The notes: generated from the letters alone by a model not told the origin. A stretch of DNA of 64,000 nt from Rickettsiaceae bacterium (GCA_024236375.1 JACKKP010000003.1:143174-207173), one strand, 5' to 3'; positions 7,457 through 17,372 are shown, counted from the stretch's first letter. Made by a program: numbers and translations.

Positions 7457-7853
7457 AATATTTATAACAATTTTATTTTTATGTAGTTCTATCAACGTAG
7501 TTGCTTCTGCTTCAAATGCGGTGATCACCGATAGTAGAATTAAGACCTACATATATAGCCCCAATGATGTTTATTTATTAGTACTGCATTATGGCTTTTT
7601 ATCGCACATTGAGTTTGCTAAAAACGAATCAATAGAGACTATAACACTTGGTGATTCATTCGCATGGAAAATTACCCCATTAGGTAATAGATTATTCATT
7701 AAAGCTATGGAACGTAATATTAGGACCAATATGACTATTATTACTAATAAAAGAACATATCAATTTGATATCGTTGCTAAAGAATTAGAAAGCGGTGAAG
7801 AAAAAGATTTAGTATATGTCATTAGGTTTCAATATCCAAAAAAATCTAGGTAA
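7440..7853 (+). CDS. virB9: Short VirB9-like protein, N-terminal domain only
   Basis: VirB9 joins the outer-membrane core complex of type IV secretion machines. This product has only 137 residues against about 250-290 for full VirB9. It has a signal peptide (about residues 1-24, cleavage near VASA) and matches the N-terminal CagX/VirB9 region: a DSRIKTYIYSPNDVYLL start, ITLGDSFAWKI at about 70, GNRLFIKAMERN and TNKRTYQFDI. It then stops, with no C-terminal outer-membrane domain. The next gene follows 3 bases later, and no leftover C-terminal frame is visible, so this looks like an established short form. Short duplicate VirB9 proteins are known in Rickettsia rvh systems; a full-length partner should lie elsewhere. 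Confidence 0.82.
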   Translation: MMIIARIFITILFLCSSINVVASASNAVITDSRIKTYIYSPNDVYLLVLHYGFLSHIEFAKNESIETITLGDSFAWKITPLGNRLFIKAMERNIRTNMTIITNKRTYQFDIVAKELESGEEKDLVYVIRFQYPKKSR

Positions 7854-7856
7854 ATA

Positions 7857-9293
7857 ATGAAAAGCGCCCAAAATAATCAACCCGAGACAAAAACAAAGCC
7901 TCAACCCGAGGTAGAACAAGAATTATCTCAAGTTGCCACAAATCCTAAACAAAACGCTCTCATTTTAGTAGGTATAGTATTATTATTTGGTTATTTATTT
8001 TTCAATTTTTTTGTAAACTCTAATAAAGATACTAACAAAAAAGATGAGAATATCACCCCCCCTACTAGAGTAGTTTCTCCTACACAAAATGTTGATATTG
8101 ATATTCCATCAATCCCAACTTTACCGACACCGCCAAAACTTGCTGATTTAGAACCACCTCTGCCAAACTCCAAAAATAATACCACTGATACACAACCCCC
8201 TGCTTTACCAACGGATGATAATATTGCATCATTACCACTTGACCCAAGTTTACCTACTCCTTCTTTGCCTACAGTAAAAATACAGGACGATCAGGCTTTA
8301 AAAAGAGAAGAGAAAAAACGTAAATCAAGCATGATTTTGATTGCGGGGACCCCCCCTCAAAAAACTGCTGCTCAAATACAAGAAGAAGCAGATTTTAACT
8401 ATCGTGGTGATTTAAACTTGATGCTAGGGCGTGGTAAAATTATTGACGCTGTAGTAGAAAGTGCGCTAAGTAGCGATTTTGGTGGTGAAATCCGCGCAGT
8501 CATTACAAAAGATGTTTATTCAGAATGGGGTAAGAATATTCTAATACCGAAAGGTTCTAGAGTATTCGGTAATTATAATACTACTATTGATCAAATGTAT
8601 GGACGCATTAACGTATTATGGCTACGCATAGATCTTGTCAATGGTTATAGTATTAACTTAAATAATAGTATGACTGTAGATAATTTAGGCAGAACTGGTC
8701 AAGCAGGTAGATTAGATCAAAAATTTCAAGAAAGACTTACTAATGCAGTGTTAAGATCCGCCTTTAATATTGCTTTGGCTAATACGTTAGATAAAGTAGT
8801 AAAGCCACAAATTCAATCTAATATAGCTTCAACTAGAAATCTTGATGCAGCTAATATTAAAAATATTGCTAATAGTATATTTACCCAAACTGGTATATCC
8901 GATGGAGCCAAAAGAGAGCAAATATGTGCTTCAACTTTAAATGCATTTAGTGACAAAACAAGCTCTAGTTTCTTACAATTACAGTCCACTTGTGAAAGAC
9001 TTAGAACTGATCCTACCTCAGATGATACAGCTAAATTATTATCTCTTATGAATTCTATCAACTCCATTAGTGATAGTTTAATACGCGATACTAATACTAA
9101 CGTACAAGAAACTCAGGCCCAATCAGCGTCCAAAGAGTCTTATAAAGACATATCAGATACATTAAAATCATTTGTTGAAGAACAAAACTTTAAACCTACT
9201 GTTACAATTGATCAAGGAACAGTAATTAAAATATATGTGAATAGAGATTATAAATTCCCTAAAAAGGCAGTTTCAAATAGGAGATTTAGATGA
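7857..9293 (+). CDS. virB10: Type IV secretion core protein VirB10
   Basis: VirB10 spans both membranes and transmits energy from the ATPases to the outer-membrane core. The 478-residue product has a short cytoplasmic N-terminus, a membrane helix at about 33-54, a Pro-rich periplasmic linker (about 67-140) and the TrbI/VirB10 beta domain. That domain contains the ILIPKGSRVFGNYNT segment near residue 225 and ends in a basic tail. An insert rich in Asn/Ser/Thr around 310-430 separates the barrel strands and corresponds to the antenna region. It begins 3 bases after virB9 and overlaps virB11 by 4 bases. Confidence 0.93.
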   Translation: MKSAQNNQPETKTKPQPEVEQELSQVATNPKQNALILVGIVLLFGYLFFNFFVNSNKDTNKKDENITPPTRVVSPTQNVDIDIPSIPTLPTPPKLADLEPPLPNSKNNTTDTQPPALPTDDNIASLPLDPSLPTPSLPTVKIQDDQALKREEKKRKSSMILIAGTPPQKTAAQIQEEADFNYRGDLNLMLGRGKIIDAVVESALSSDFGGEIRAVITKDVYSEWGKNILIPKGSRVFGNYNTTIDQMYGRINVLWLRIDLVNGYSINLNNSMTVDNLGRTGQAGRLDQKFQERLTNAVLRSAFNIALANTLDKVVKPQIQSNIASTRNLDAANIKNIANSIFTQTGISDGAKREQICASTLNAFSDKTSSSFLQLQSTCERLRTDPTSDDTAKLLSLMNSINSISDSLIRDTNTNVQETQAQSASKESYKDISDTLKSFVEEQNFKPTVTIDQGTVIKIYVNRDYKFPKKAVSNRRFR

Positions 9294-10273
9294 GTTATGC
9301 AGCTTTAGAAACCTATTTATTACCATTCAAGCATATTTTTGCCGAAGAGGGAGTGAACGAAGTTATGATTAATCGCCCTAAAGAGGTTTGGGTTGAAAAG
9401 CGGGGAGACCAACGTAAAGAATCAATTCCTGAAATTGACATGGAGCACCTGTTAGGGCTTGGTAGACTAGTAGCCCAATCTGTTGATCAGACAATTAGCG
9501 AAGAAACTCCTCTTCTCTCAGCTACATTGCCAAATGGTTATCGTATACAAATAGTATTTCCACCTGCAGTGGAATCGGGATATATTGCATTTGCTATAAG
9601 AAAAGGTTCTACCTTAAATTTATCTATAGATGACTATAAAAAAATGGGCGCATTTGATAATGTAACAACAGATGATAAAGTTAATGAACATGATAAAGTT
9701 TTAGCCACTACTCTAGAAAAAAAAGATATTGCTTCTTTTATCAGGCAAGCGGTTTTGTTTAAGAAAAATATTATTATAAGTGGCGGGACTTCTACAGGAA
9801 AGACAACCTTTACTAATGCAGCGCTCAGCGAAATTCCTAAAAATGAACGTTTGATTACAGTAGAAGATGCTAGAGAAATACAACTATATAATCACGAAAA
9901 TAGAGCACATTTGCTTGCTTCTCGAGGAGATCAAGGACGTTCTCGAGCAAATACACAAGATTTAATTGAAGCGTGTTTGAGATTGCGTCCTGACCGAATC
10001 ATTGTTGGAGAATTACGAGGAAAAGAAGCCTTTAGTTTTCTTCGAGCTATTAATACTGGCCATCCAGGATCAATTTCTACGTTACATGCCGATACTCCAA
10101 AAATGGCAATGGAACAGCTAAAATTAATGGTAATGCAAGCCGGACTTGGAATGCCGCCAGAAGAGATTAGAAAATATATTGAAGCAGTTATTGATATAGT
10201 AATTCAGCTTAAAAGAGGGGAAAAGGGTAAAAGATTTGTTTCAGAAATTTATTTTAAAGGAATGAAAGTATAA
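9290..10273 (+). CDS. virB11: Type IV secretion ATPase VirB11
   Basis: VirB11 is a hexameric traffic ATPase at the base of the secretion channel. The 327-residue protein has the family length and all motifs: Walker A GGTSTGKT at 165-172, the Asp box (VEDAREIQL) at about 191, Walker B RIIVGELRG at about 236, and the His box GHPGSISTLHAD at 258-269. The stop codon overlaps the virD4 start (TAATG). It is part of the rvh operon. Confidence 0.96.
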   Translation: MSYAALETYLLPFKHIFAEEGVNEVMINRPKEVWVEKRGDQRKESIPEIDMEHLLGLGRLVAQSVDQTISEETPLLSATLPNGYRIQIVFPPAVESGYIAFAIRKGSTLNLSIDDYKKMGAFDNVTTDDKVNEHDKVLATTLEKKDIASFIRQAVLFKKNIIISGGTSTGKTTFTNAALSEIPKNERLITVEDAREIQLYNHENRAHLLASRGDQGRSRANTQDLIEACLRLRPDRIIVGELRGKEAFSFLRAINTGHPGSISTLHADTPKMAMEQLKLMVMQAGLGMPPEEIRKYIEAVIDIVIQLKRGEKGKRFVSEIYFKGMKV

Positions 10274-12060
10274 TGGGATTTAGCAATATTTTAAGAAAAG
10301 CTAGAACAATTTTTGGGCATATGGTAATACATCCATTTGTGATTATCGCCACTTTATGGATTACTGGCCTGCTCGTTGCTTTAGTCACTAATGAATATAA
10401 AGCTATTGGCCCTGATTTAAAAGCTTTAATGATTACGTATAAATGGGCTATGTGGCTTACAAAAAGCTGGTCTCAGCTGAGTATGTCAGCCTATGATTAC
10501 TTAAAGGTTAAATTACTGATTGCACTATTAACTCCTTCTACTATTGTAATAATTTATTATATAAAGAACTTTAATAAAATTAGAAGCCTAGAATTTTTTA
10601 CACCTAAAGAATCAGTATATGGATCAGCTTCTTGGGCAAGCCAAGAAGATATTGAAAGAGCTGGGCTACGTGCAAAACACGGAATGTTATTAGGACAAGA
10701 TTCTATTGATTATTTCGTCGCTGAGGGCTTTCAACATGCGTTACTTTTTGCTCCTACCGGATCTGGTAAAGGTGTTGGATTTGTGATACCTAATTTACTT
10801 TTTTGGGATCATTCTGTAATTGTGCATGATATTAAATTAGAAAACCATGAATTAACTAGTGGATGGAGAAAAAGCCAAGGACAAGAGGTTTTTGTATGGG
10901 AACCATCTAATCCAGATGGTGTCACACATTGTTATAATCCAATTGACTGGGTTAGTAGTAAGCCAGGCCAAATGGTTGATGATGTGCAAAAGATATCTAA
11001 TTTAATTATGCCCGAAAAAGACTTTTGGAATAACGAAGCTAGAAGCTTATTTTTGGGAGTAGTATTATACCTAATCGCTGATGATACAAAAATAAAATCA
11101 TTTGGTGAAGTAGTACGCACTATGCGTAGTGACGACGTAGTATATAATTTAGCTGTAGTACTCGATACTTTAGGAGAGGAGATACATCCAGTTGCTTATA
11201 TGAATATTGCAGCTTTCTTACAAAAAGCTGATAAGGAACGTTCCGGTGTAATCTCTACTATGAACTCTTCACTCGAGTTATGGGCTAACCCCCTAATTGA
11301 TGCAGCAACCGCCTCTTCTGACTTTAATATAATGGAGATGAAAAAGAAGAAAACTACTATTTATGTAGGACTAACTCCAGATAATATTCAACGTCTACAG
11401 AAGCTAATGCAGGTATTCTACCAACAAGCGACTGAATTTTTAAGCCGTAAAATCCCTGATACTAAAACTGAACCATATGGTGTGATGTTTATGATGGATG
11501 AGTTTCCAACTTTAGGTAAAATGGAACAATTTAAAGCTGGTATCGCTTATTTCCGAGGTTATAGAGTAAGATTATTCTTAATTATCCAAGATACTCAACA
11601 GCTTAAAGGTACATATGAGGAAGCAGGTATGAATTCCTTCTTATCTAACTCCACTTATCGTATTACTTTTGCAGCTAACAACTATGAAACTGCTAATCTA
11701 ATTTCACAATTATGTGGTAATAAAACTGTTACTCAAACATCTTATAATAAACCATTATTCTTCGACTTAAATATATCGACTAGAACTCAAAGTGTTTCAA
11801 ATGTACAAAGAGCTCTACTGTTGCCACAAGAAGTTATACAGTTACCTCGCGATGACCAAATAGTATTAATAGAATCTTTTCCTCCAATTCGTTCTAAAAA
11901 AATTAAGTACTTTGAAGATAAGTTCTTTACAAAACGACTTTTACCACCTACATTTATTCCAACACAAGAACCTTACGATCCTAAAAAATATACTTCTAGT
12001 GATAAAACAATCATAACAGAAGAAGAAACGGATGAAGAACCACAAGAACAAGAAGAATAA
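10273..12060 (+). CDS. virD4: Type IV secretion coupling protein VirD4
   Basis: VirD4 is the inner-membrane ATPase that selects substrates and feeds them to the channel. The 595-residue product has two N-terminal membrane helices (about 21-39 and 81-97), Walker A APTGSGKGVG at 160-169, and the Walker B region MFMMDEFPTLGK near 410. It ends in an acidic tail rich in Glu, starting after TSSDKTI at about 575. In this family acidic C-termini often help recognise substrates. It is the last gene of the operon; a 51-base gap separates it from ppx/gppA. Confidence 0.95.
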   Translation: MGFSNILRKARTIFGHMVIHPFVIIATLWITGLLVALVTNEYKAIGPDLKALMITYKWAMWLTKSWSQLSMSAYDYLKVKLLIALLTPSTIVIIYYIKNFNKIRSLEFFTPKESVYGSASWASQEDIERAGLRAKHGMLLGQDSIDYFVAEGFQHALLFAPTGSGKGVGFVIPNLLFWDHSVIVHDIKLENHELTSGWRKSQGQEVFVWEPSNPDGVTHCYNPIDWVSSKPGQMVDDVQKISNLIMPEKDFWNNEARSLFLGVVLYLIADDTKIKSFGEVVRTMRSDDVVYNLAVVLDTLGEEIHPVAYMNIAAFLQKADKERSGVISTMNSSLELWANPLIDAATASSDFNIMEMKKKKTTIYVGLTPDNIQRLQKLMQVFYQQATEFLSRKIPDTKTEPYGVMFMMDEFPTLGKMEQFKAGIAYFRGYRVRLFLIIQDTQQLKGTYEEAGMNSFLSNSTYRITFAANNYETANLISQLCGNKTVTQTSYNKPLFFDLNISTRTQSVSNVQRALLLPQEVIQLPRDDQIVLIESFPPIRSKKIKYFEDKFFTKRLLPPTFIPTQEPYDPKKYTSSDKTIITEEETDEEPQEQEE

Positions 12061-12111
12061 GCATGGAGTTATAACTTCTTATCATCTGAGTGTGAATAAT
12101 ATTTTGAAGAA

Positions 12112-13527
12112 ATGGCAATGCAAGAGTTAGTTGCAATAATTGATATAGGCTATAATGCAATACGTGCAGTAGTATATGAAAATAATGATCTAGGCGCGCC
12201 TGAAATATTTAGTAATAAATTTAAAAGTGATTTACTAAGCTTATTGTCTAACGAAAAACTGGATATAAAACATCCCAGCTATCTCACTATAGAATATTTA
12301 TTACATGTATTTAAAAGACTTGGCGTGGCTAAAATTAATTGTGTTGCAACTGCTGTCCTACGCGAACATCCCAGAGCAGAAGAATTTCTCAAATATATCA
12401 AAAAGCAATATAACTTAAATATTAGAATTATTACTGGCCAAGAAGAGGCAAGACTTAGCGCTATTGGTCTTATACACGGCGTTGCTAACTGCCATGGAAT
12501 TGCTGCAGACCTTGGGGGTGGCAGTTTAGAGTTAGTAGAAATAGATGATGCAAATATAAGTCATTTAACTTCTCTGAAACTTGGCACAAGAATGATTAGT
12601 GAACGCAAACTAGCTGATATCTCTTCTATAGCAGACATTATAAAACACGAATATGGCGAACGCACATATGAAAATATTTATTTCATTGGTGGCGCAATGC
12701 GTTTTCTAGGACGTTTATATTTAGATTTTATCAATTATCCTATTAAAAATTTGCATAATTTAGAAATTGACATAAAAACTTTTGCATCTTATTTAAGCAA
12801 ACTTTTAATATCGTTGAATAATCCTAAAAATAAAATCAATCGTAAAAAAATTAATATTAATGCAATTTTAGTTGCACAAGCAATGATTAATGTGTTTCAG
12901 CCTAAAAAAGTATTAATTTCCACTTATGGCCTTAAAGAAGGAGTGAGATTTGAAGCATTAAAACTTCCATACCACAATGTGTTAGAAGAAAAAGTTGCTT
13001 ATGCATGTAATTATGATATATCAGCTACAAATTTTGATAATTATGCAAAAATATTATATGACATAACTGGAGAGTTAACTGATTTATATAAATTATTGAA
13101 ACTATCAATAATGTTTAATTCTTTAAAAAAAAGATTTGATAAAACTTTACCTCCAAAAGCGCTCATTGAATATATATTATCTGCAGAAATTCCAATTGAA
13201 CCTAAATTACGATTGATGCTCGCTTTAATTGCTGGGATTAATTCTGATTTTAAACTCAGTAATGACATGGTGAACCTTGCTAAACAAATTATCACCAGAG
13301 AGGATTATGTCCATAGCCAGATTATTGGTCATTTTCTTGCGATCGCTGAAGCTGTGGATGGCCCTAATTTTATGCAACCTTCATTTTCCATAAAACTGAC
13401 AAATGGTTATTATGAACTAGATCATACACAACTATTACCACGTCCTATATTTGATAAAATACGTGGTAGATTAAAAAATATTGCACAAGCACAAAAAAAC
13501 TTGAAATTAACTTATAAATATAATTAA
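12112..13527 (+). CDS. Ppx/GppA family phosphatase (exopolyphosphatase or pppGpp phosphohydrolase)
   Basis: This family removes terminal phosphates from polyphosphate or from pppGpp. The 471-residue product carries an actin-like ATPase fold with phosphate loops IDIGYNAIRAVV (about residue 9) and ADLGGGSLELVEI (about 136), plus ATAVLREHPRAEEFL and TGQEEARLSAIG. The part after about residue 300 is an HD-like helical domain, as in long Ppx enzymes. The choice between Ppx and GppA cannot be made from sequence alone. An internal ATG two codons in (MQELVAI) is an equally possible start. The gene follows virD4 in the same direction, as it does in some Rickettsia, and may be read through from the rvh operon. 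Confidence 0.85.
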   Translation: MAMQELVAIIDIGYNAIRAVVYENNDLGAPEIFSNKFKSDLLSLLSNEKLDIKHPSYLTIEYLLHVFKRLGVAKINCVATAVLREHPRAEEFLKYIKKQYNLNIRIITGQEEARLSAIGLIHGVANCHGIAADLGGGSLELVEIDDANISHLTSLKLGTRMISERKLADISSIADIIKHEYGERTYENIYFIGGAMRFLGRLYLDFINYPIKNLHNLEIDIKTFASYLSKLLISLNNPKNKINRKKININAILVAQAMINVFQPKKVLISTYGLKEGVRFEALKLPYHNVLEEKVAYACNYDISATNFDNYAKILYDITGELTDLYKLLKLSIMFNSLKKRFDKTLPPKALIEYILSAEIPIEPKLRLMLALIAGINSDFKLSNDMVNLAKQIITREDYVHSQIIGHFLAIAEAVDGPNFMQPSFSIKLTNGYYELDHTQLLPRPIFDKIRGRLKNIAQAQKNLKLTYKYN

Positions 13528-13587
13528 TACATTTCAGATAAAAACTGATTTTTACAGTTAGCAAGTAAATTCTTTTTAGTCATATAG

Positions 13588-13713
13588 TTATATAATTTCT
13601 TAAATCAGCAATTGCTAAATGCTGTTAGCGACGGAAATACTAAAATAGTTAGATTACTAGGTACTGCTAACAAAGGTTTTTCAAAAGCTTTATTAGCAGT
13701 ACCTAATAAATAG
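13588..13713 (+). pseudogene. Ankyrin-repeat remnant
   Basis: A 41-residue open stretch without a usual start codon reads LLNAVSDGNTKIVRLLG near its beginning, the helix pattern of an ankyrin repeat, and ends at TAG 13711-13713. Its second half (after residue 24) is formed by the inverted repeat 13658-13705 rather than by ankyrin sequence. This looks like the leftover of a lost ankyrin gene into which a palindromic element has grown or inserted. The match is by pattern only. Confidence 0.45.
13658..13705. repeat. Inverted repeat, 13-bp perfect arms
   Basis: TAGGTACTGCTAA (13658-13670) and TTAGCAGTACCTA (13693-13705) are exact reverse complements. A few more matched bases lie outside the arms, and the loop is 22 bases. 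The arms fall inside the ankyrin-like remnant. This could be a member of a rickettsial-type palindromic repeat family or a terminator after ppx/gppA; no T run follows. Confidence 0.6.
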
Positions 13714-13781
13714 ACAAAAATTTTACTGGACTTTTTGATTTTAGCTATATATAAATATTTGCGGAATATAGATGAGTAACC

Positions 13782-13805
13782 CTCTCAAAAATTTTATTTT
13801 GAGAG
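13782..13805. repeat. Perfect 9-bp hairpin just upstream of the tRNA gene
   Basis: CTCTCAAAA (13782-13790) and TTTTGAGAG (13797-13805) pair with a 6-base loop, ending 10 bases before the tRNA. It could be a processing signal for the tRNA leader or a terminator for upstream transcription. Confidence 0.45.
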
Positions 13806-13815
13806 CCCTTATAAA

Positions 13816-13892
13816 GGGCTTGTAGCTCAGTTGGTTAGAGCGCTCCGCTCATAACGGAGTGGTCGCAGGTTCAAGTCCTGCCGGGCCCACCA
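13816..13892 (+). tRNA. tRNA with CAU anticodon, probably tRNA-Ile2 (lysidine type)
   Basis: This is a 77-base cloverleaf. The acceptor GGGCTTG pairs with CGGGCCC (two G-T pairs), the D arm contains AGCTCAGTTGGTTAGAGC, the anticodon stem is CTCCG/CGGAG around loop CTCATAA, the T arm has GGTTCAAGTCC, and CCA is encoded. A CAU anticodon can mean elongator Met, initiator Met or AUA-reading Ile. The other CAU tRNA at 27272 looks like elongator Met, and this one resembles the Ile family (GGGCTTGTAGCTCAG start), so Ile2 modified by TilS is the better guess. Confidence 0.85.
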
Positions 13893-14024
13893 TCTCATAT
13901 ATTTTCTTACTTACCAAATTATTTATAATAATTTCAAAATAACACCGTCTCTAATAAGATAGAAGTTAGAATATATTTTAGCTGATTATCATAATGTTCT
14001 GTACTCAAATATTAATCTGCTTCA

Positions 14025-17000
14025 TTATAGCTGCTCCAAAAGCTGATTCACTTCTTTAAGCAAGTTACCTTGGTGTAATTTAGTGATATAAATCAGCTTA
14101 TTATCTGGTTTTATTTTAGCATTTCGTGGATTTCTCTGGATAAATCTCATTACTGTTTCGTTTCTGTCAAAATTATCATTGAATTTGATTACAAAGCCTT
14201 CTTGACCACTATCTAAAGATTCAATTTTAAGCTCTGAGCATTTATTTCTGATTTCTACTACTTCGAGCAAATTAAGAAATTCACTTGGCAAGGCACCAAA
14301 TCTATCTTCCATTTCAAGTTTGAAATTTTCTATATCGTTATTATCTTTTAACAGACCAGTTCTACGATAAATAGCGAGACGCAAAGATGAATCATCAATG
14401 TAGGTTTCTGGTATTAAGATTGGAATTTTTAGATTAATTTTTGGAGTAATTTCAAATTTATCTTGGCCCTCTTTTTTCAGTTCAGCGATGGCTTCATCTA
14501 GCATTTCTTGATAAAGCTCACTACCTACTTCCCTAATATGTCCAGATTGTTCGTCACCAATTAAGTTACCAAAACCACGTAAATCCATATCATGCGATGC
14601 AATAGCAAAACCCGCGCCTAAAGTATTAAGATTTTGTAATATCTCAAGTCTGCGCGCTGAGTATTTACTAATTTTTGTTTTATTACTAAATACTAAATAT
14701 GCATAACCCCGTTCTTTTCTTCTCCCTACCCTTCCTCTTAATTGATAAATTTGGCTGAGTCCTAGCTTCTCTGCACCACTAACAATAATTGTATTAGCAA
14801 TAGGAATATCTATTCCTGATTCTATTATAGTAGTAGAAACTAATATATCGAACTTGGCATCACAAAATTCACTCATAATATTATCAATCACTGATGGGTT
14901 CATCCTACCATGAGCAATTTTATATTGTAATTCTGGTACAATGAGGTCAAGTTGTTGGGTGATCGCCTCAATATCTTTAATTTTAGGAGTAACAACAAAA
15001 CTCAAACCACCTCTCTGTCTTTCACGCATTAATGCATCTCTTATAATTACAGCATCATAAGGCAATATACGTGTACTGATAGATAGACGATCTACAGGTG
15101 GTGTGGTAATCAAGCTCAAATCTTTAATTCCTACCATTGACATTTGTAAACTACGTGGAATTGGAGTTGCGGACAAGGCAAGTACATGAATACCTGATTT
15201 CAACTGTTTTAGTTTCTCTTTTTGTAATACGCCAAAATGTTGCTCCTCATCAATAATAACCATTTTCAAATTCTTAAAATTGATGTTGTTTGCAAGTAAA
15301 GCATGAGTACCTATAATAATATTCACTTTACCAGCTACAATATCGGCCTTAATAACTCGCACTTGTGCAGGTTTAACTAATCTGGATATATGAGCAATTT
15401 TCAAATTAGTCCCAGCAAATCTAGTAAGAAAGTTGGTATAATGTTGTTTTGATAAAATGGTTGTAGGAGAAATAATGACCACCTGAGGAGTATCTTCATT
15501 TAAATCACTTGCTATCATGAAAGCAGCACGCATCGCAACTTCAGTTTTGCCGAATCCTACATCTCCGCATATTAAACGATCCATTAAACGTCCAGAATTT
15601 AAATCTTCTTGAATATCATTAATTGCGGCTTGTTGATCTTGTGTTTCATTATAAGGGAAGCCTTGGCAAAATTTGTCATAAGCTGCTTTTTCAAAATGCA
15701 CTTCTGCTACACGCATCAATTGTCGCTTAGCAGTAATTTGCATTAGTTGCTTTGCTATATCCATTATTTTGTTTTTAAGCTTAGCTTTACGCTTTTGCCA
15801 TTCTACATAACCTAATTTATCAAGTGTAACATCATCTCCACCATATTTTTTTAATTGATTGATATTTTCAACAGGCAAATAGAAAATATCATCATTAGCA
15901 TATAAAATTTTTATACAATCATGTGCGATATTATCTACGTGCAAAGTTTCAATTTTATCAAATTGCCCAATTCCATGCTCTTTATGGACTATAAAATCTC
16001 CTGCTTTAATACTATCTAATTCGGTTAGAATATTAGTTAATTTTTGCTTAGAAGAAATACCAGGACGATGCTCTTGTTTGCCCAGCATGTCTATTTCTGC
16101 AATAAATAATATATCATGCGATATAAAACTTTGACTTAGTGGGCAAATTAGTAAATTAATTCTTTTTTTCTGAGCGTCAGTTAGATATTTTATATCATAC
16201 AAATTCTGATCATTTGCTAAGATATTTTTAAATTTATCACGCGATTTACTATTATAAAAACAAATCACTATATTTTTATCGTGGTAGCATGATGCTATGT
16301 AAGATATAAATTCTATATTTAACTTATTAAGACTTCTGACTTCTGGACTAATATTGTGAACTATTTGATATTTAGCGTCCTCATATATTGATGAGGTAAT
16401 ATATAAGTTATGTTCATTTGTTAATATTGATTCTAATCCATCAATATTTTGAATTAATTCAGGTTTTAATGCATAATAATAAGATTCTGGATCTAATTTA
16501 TTTGCATCTAATCTTAGATTATAAGATTCTTTATATAATTGTTCATATTCTTTGATTGCATATAAAGCTAAATCATCATAAATAATCACTGGTCTCTCTA
16601 AGTAATCATATAGATTAGACATATTCGAATAAAATAATGGCCCCAGATATTCATAACCATTATAACGCATTCCATGTATCACTGAATTATAAACAGAGCT
16701 AGTCAGGTGATTAACACCAAAATTAGCTGAAAATTTTCTTTTAAAATTATCTATAGTATTAAAATTAATAGGATATTCACTTGCCGGCGATAATATTATT
16801 TGTGTTACAATATCTGTGGTTGTTTGGCTGTAAGTATCATATTGACGTATATTTTCTATCATTCCCCAAGCACACGTTATCCTGTAACCTATTGAAGATA
16901 TTACAATATCTAGATTTTCACCCCTCACTGCAAATTCACCATTATCAATAGCAGTTGTTACTCTTCTAAAGCCATTATATGTCAAAAAATTTATAATTTG

Positions 17001-17372
17001 CTCAATATTAATTTGATCTTTTACCTGCAACTTCATTGTTGAATTTTTAAAAATTTCAACTGGTGGCAAATAATTAAGTAAATTACATATATTAGTTACT
17101 ATTATCTGATGCTTATTTTGTGTACTAGCTAACTTACTTAAAACATTTGCTCTGTGAAATAAAACAGTACTATTTGGAGATATGCGATCATAAGGATTAG
17201 TATCGAAAGAGGGAAAATATAGGATATTTTCAGAATTCTCGTAGGAAATTAACTGTTCGTGTGCTTCTATTGCTGCTTCTTCATTAGGATAACATAGAAT
17301 AATATTATTTTCGTGTTTATATATTTGATATGCCTCGTATGATTTGGCACAAATTGGTATATTAATTTTCAT
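14025..17372 (-). CDS. mfd: Transcription-repair coupling factor Mfd
   Basis: Mfd removes RNA polymerase stalled at DNA lesions and recruits UvrA. The 1115-residue product has the UvrB-like N-terminal modules (about 1-330), the RNA-polymerase-binding CarD-like domain starting at KAGDFIVHKEHGIGQFDKI (about 450), and a RecG-like translocase. The translocase has Walker A GDVGFGKTEVAMRAAF (about 605), the DEEQHFGV box and the QLRGRVGRRKERGYAYL motif. The C-terminal TRCF domain follows (ISPKI-like region ITPKINLKIPILIPETYI). Length is close to the usual 1150. Its ATG overlaps the sdhE stop (ATGA), so the two are translationally coupled. Confidence 0.96.
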   Translation of the reverse strand: MKINIPICAKSYEAYQIYKHENNIILCYPNEEAAIEAHEQLISYENSENILYFPSFDTNPYDRISPNSTVLFHRANVLSKLASTQNKHQIIVTNICNLLNYLPPVEIFKNSTMKLQVKDQINIEQIINFLTYNGFRRVTTAIDNGEFAVRGENLDIVISSIGYRITCAWGMIENIRQYDTYSQTTTDIVTQIILSPASEYPINFNTIDNFKRKFSANFGVNHLTSSVYNSVIHGMRYNGYEYLGPLFYSNMSNLYDYLERPVIIYDDLALYAIKEYEQLYKESYNLRLDANKLDPESYYYALKPELIQNIDGLESILTNEHNLYITSSIYEDAKYQIVHNISPEVRSLNKLNIEFISYIASCYHDKNIVICFYNSKSRDKFKNILANDQNLYDIKYLTDAQKKRINLLICPLSQSFISHDILFIAEIDMLGKQEHRPGISSKQKLTNILTELDSIKAGDFIVHKEHGIGQFDKIETLHVDNIAHDCIKILYANDDIFYLPVENINQLKKYGGDDVTLDKLGYVEWQKRKAKLKNKIMDIAKQLMQITAKRQLMRVAEVHFEKAAYDKFCQGFPYNETQDQQAAINDIQEDLNSGRLMDRLICGDVGFGKTEVAMRAAFMIASDLNEDTPQVVIISPTTILSKQHYTNFLTRFAGTNLKIAHISRLVKPAQVRVIKADIVAGKVNIIIGTHALLANNINFKNLKMVIIDEEQHFGVLQKEKLKQLKSGIHVLALSATPIPRSLQMSMVGIKDLSLITTPPVDRLSISTRILPYDAVIIRDALMRERQRGGLSFVVTPKIKDIEAITQQLDLIVPELQYKIAHGRMNPSVIDNIMSEFCDAKFDILVSTTIIESGIDIPIANTIIVSGAEKLGLSQIYQLRGRVGRRKERGYAYLVFSNKTKISKYSARRLEILQNLNTLGAGFAIASHDMDLRGFGNLIGDEQSGHIREVGSELYQEMLDEAIAELKKEGQDKFEITPKINLKIPILIPETYIDDSSLRLAIYRRTGLLKDNNDIENFKLEMEDRFGALPSEFLNLLEVVEIRNKCSELKIESLDSGQEGFVIKFNDNFDRNETVMRFIQRNPRNAKIKPDNKLIYITKLHQGNLLKEVNQLLEQL

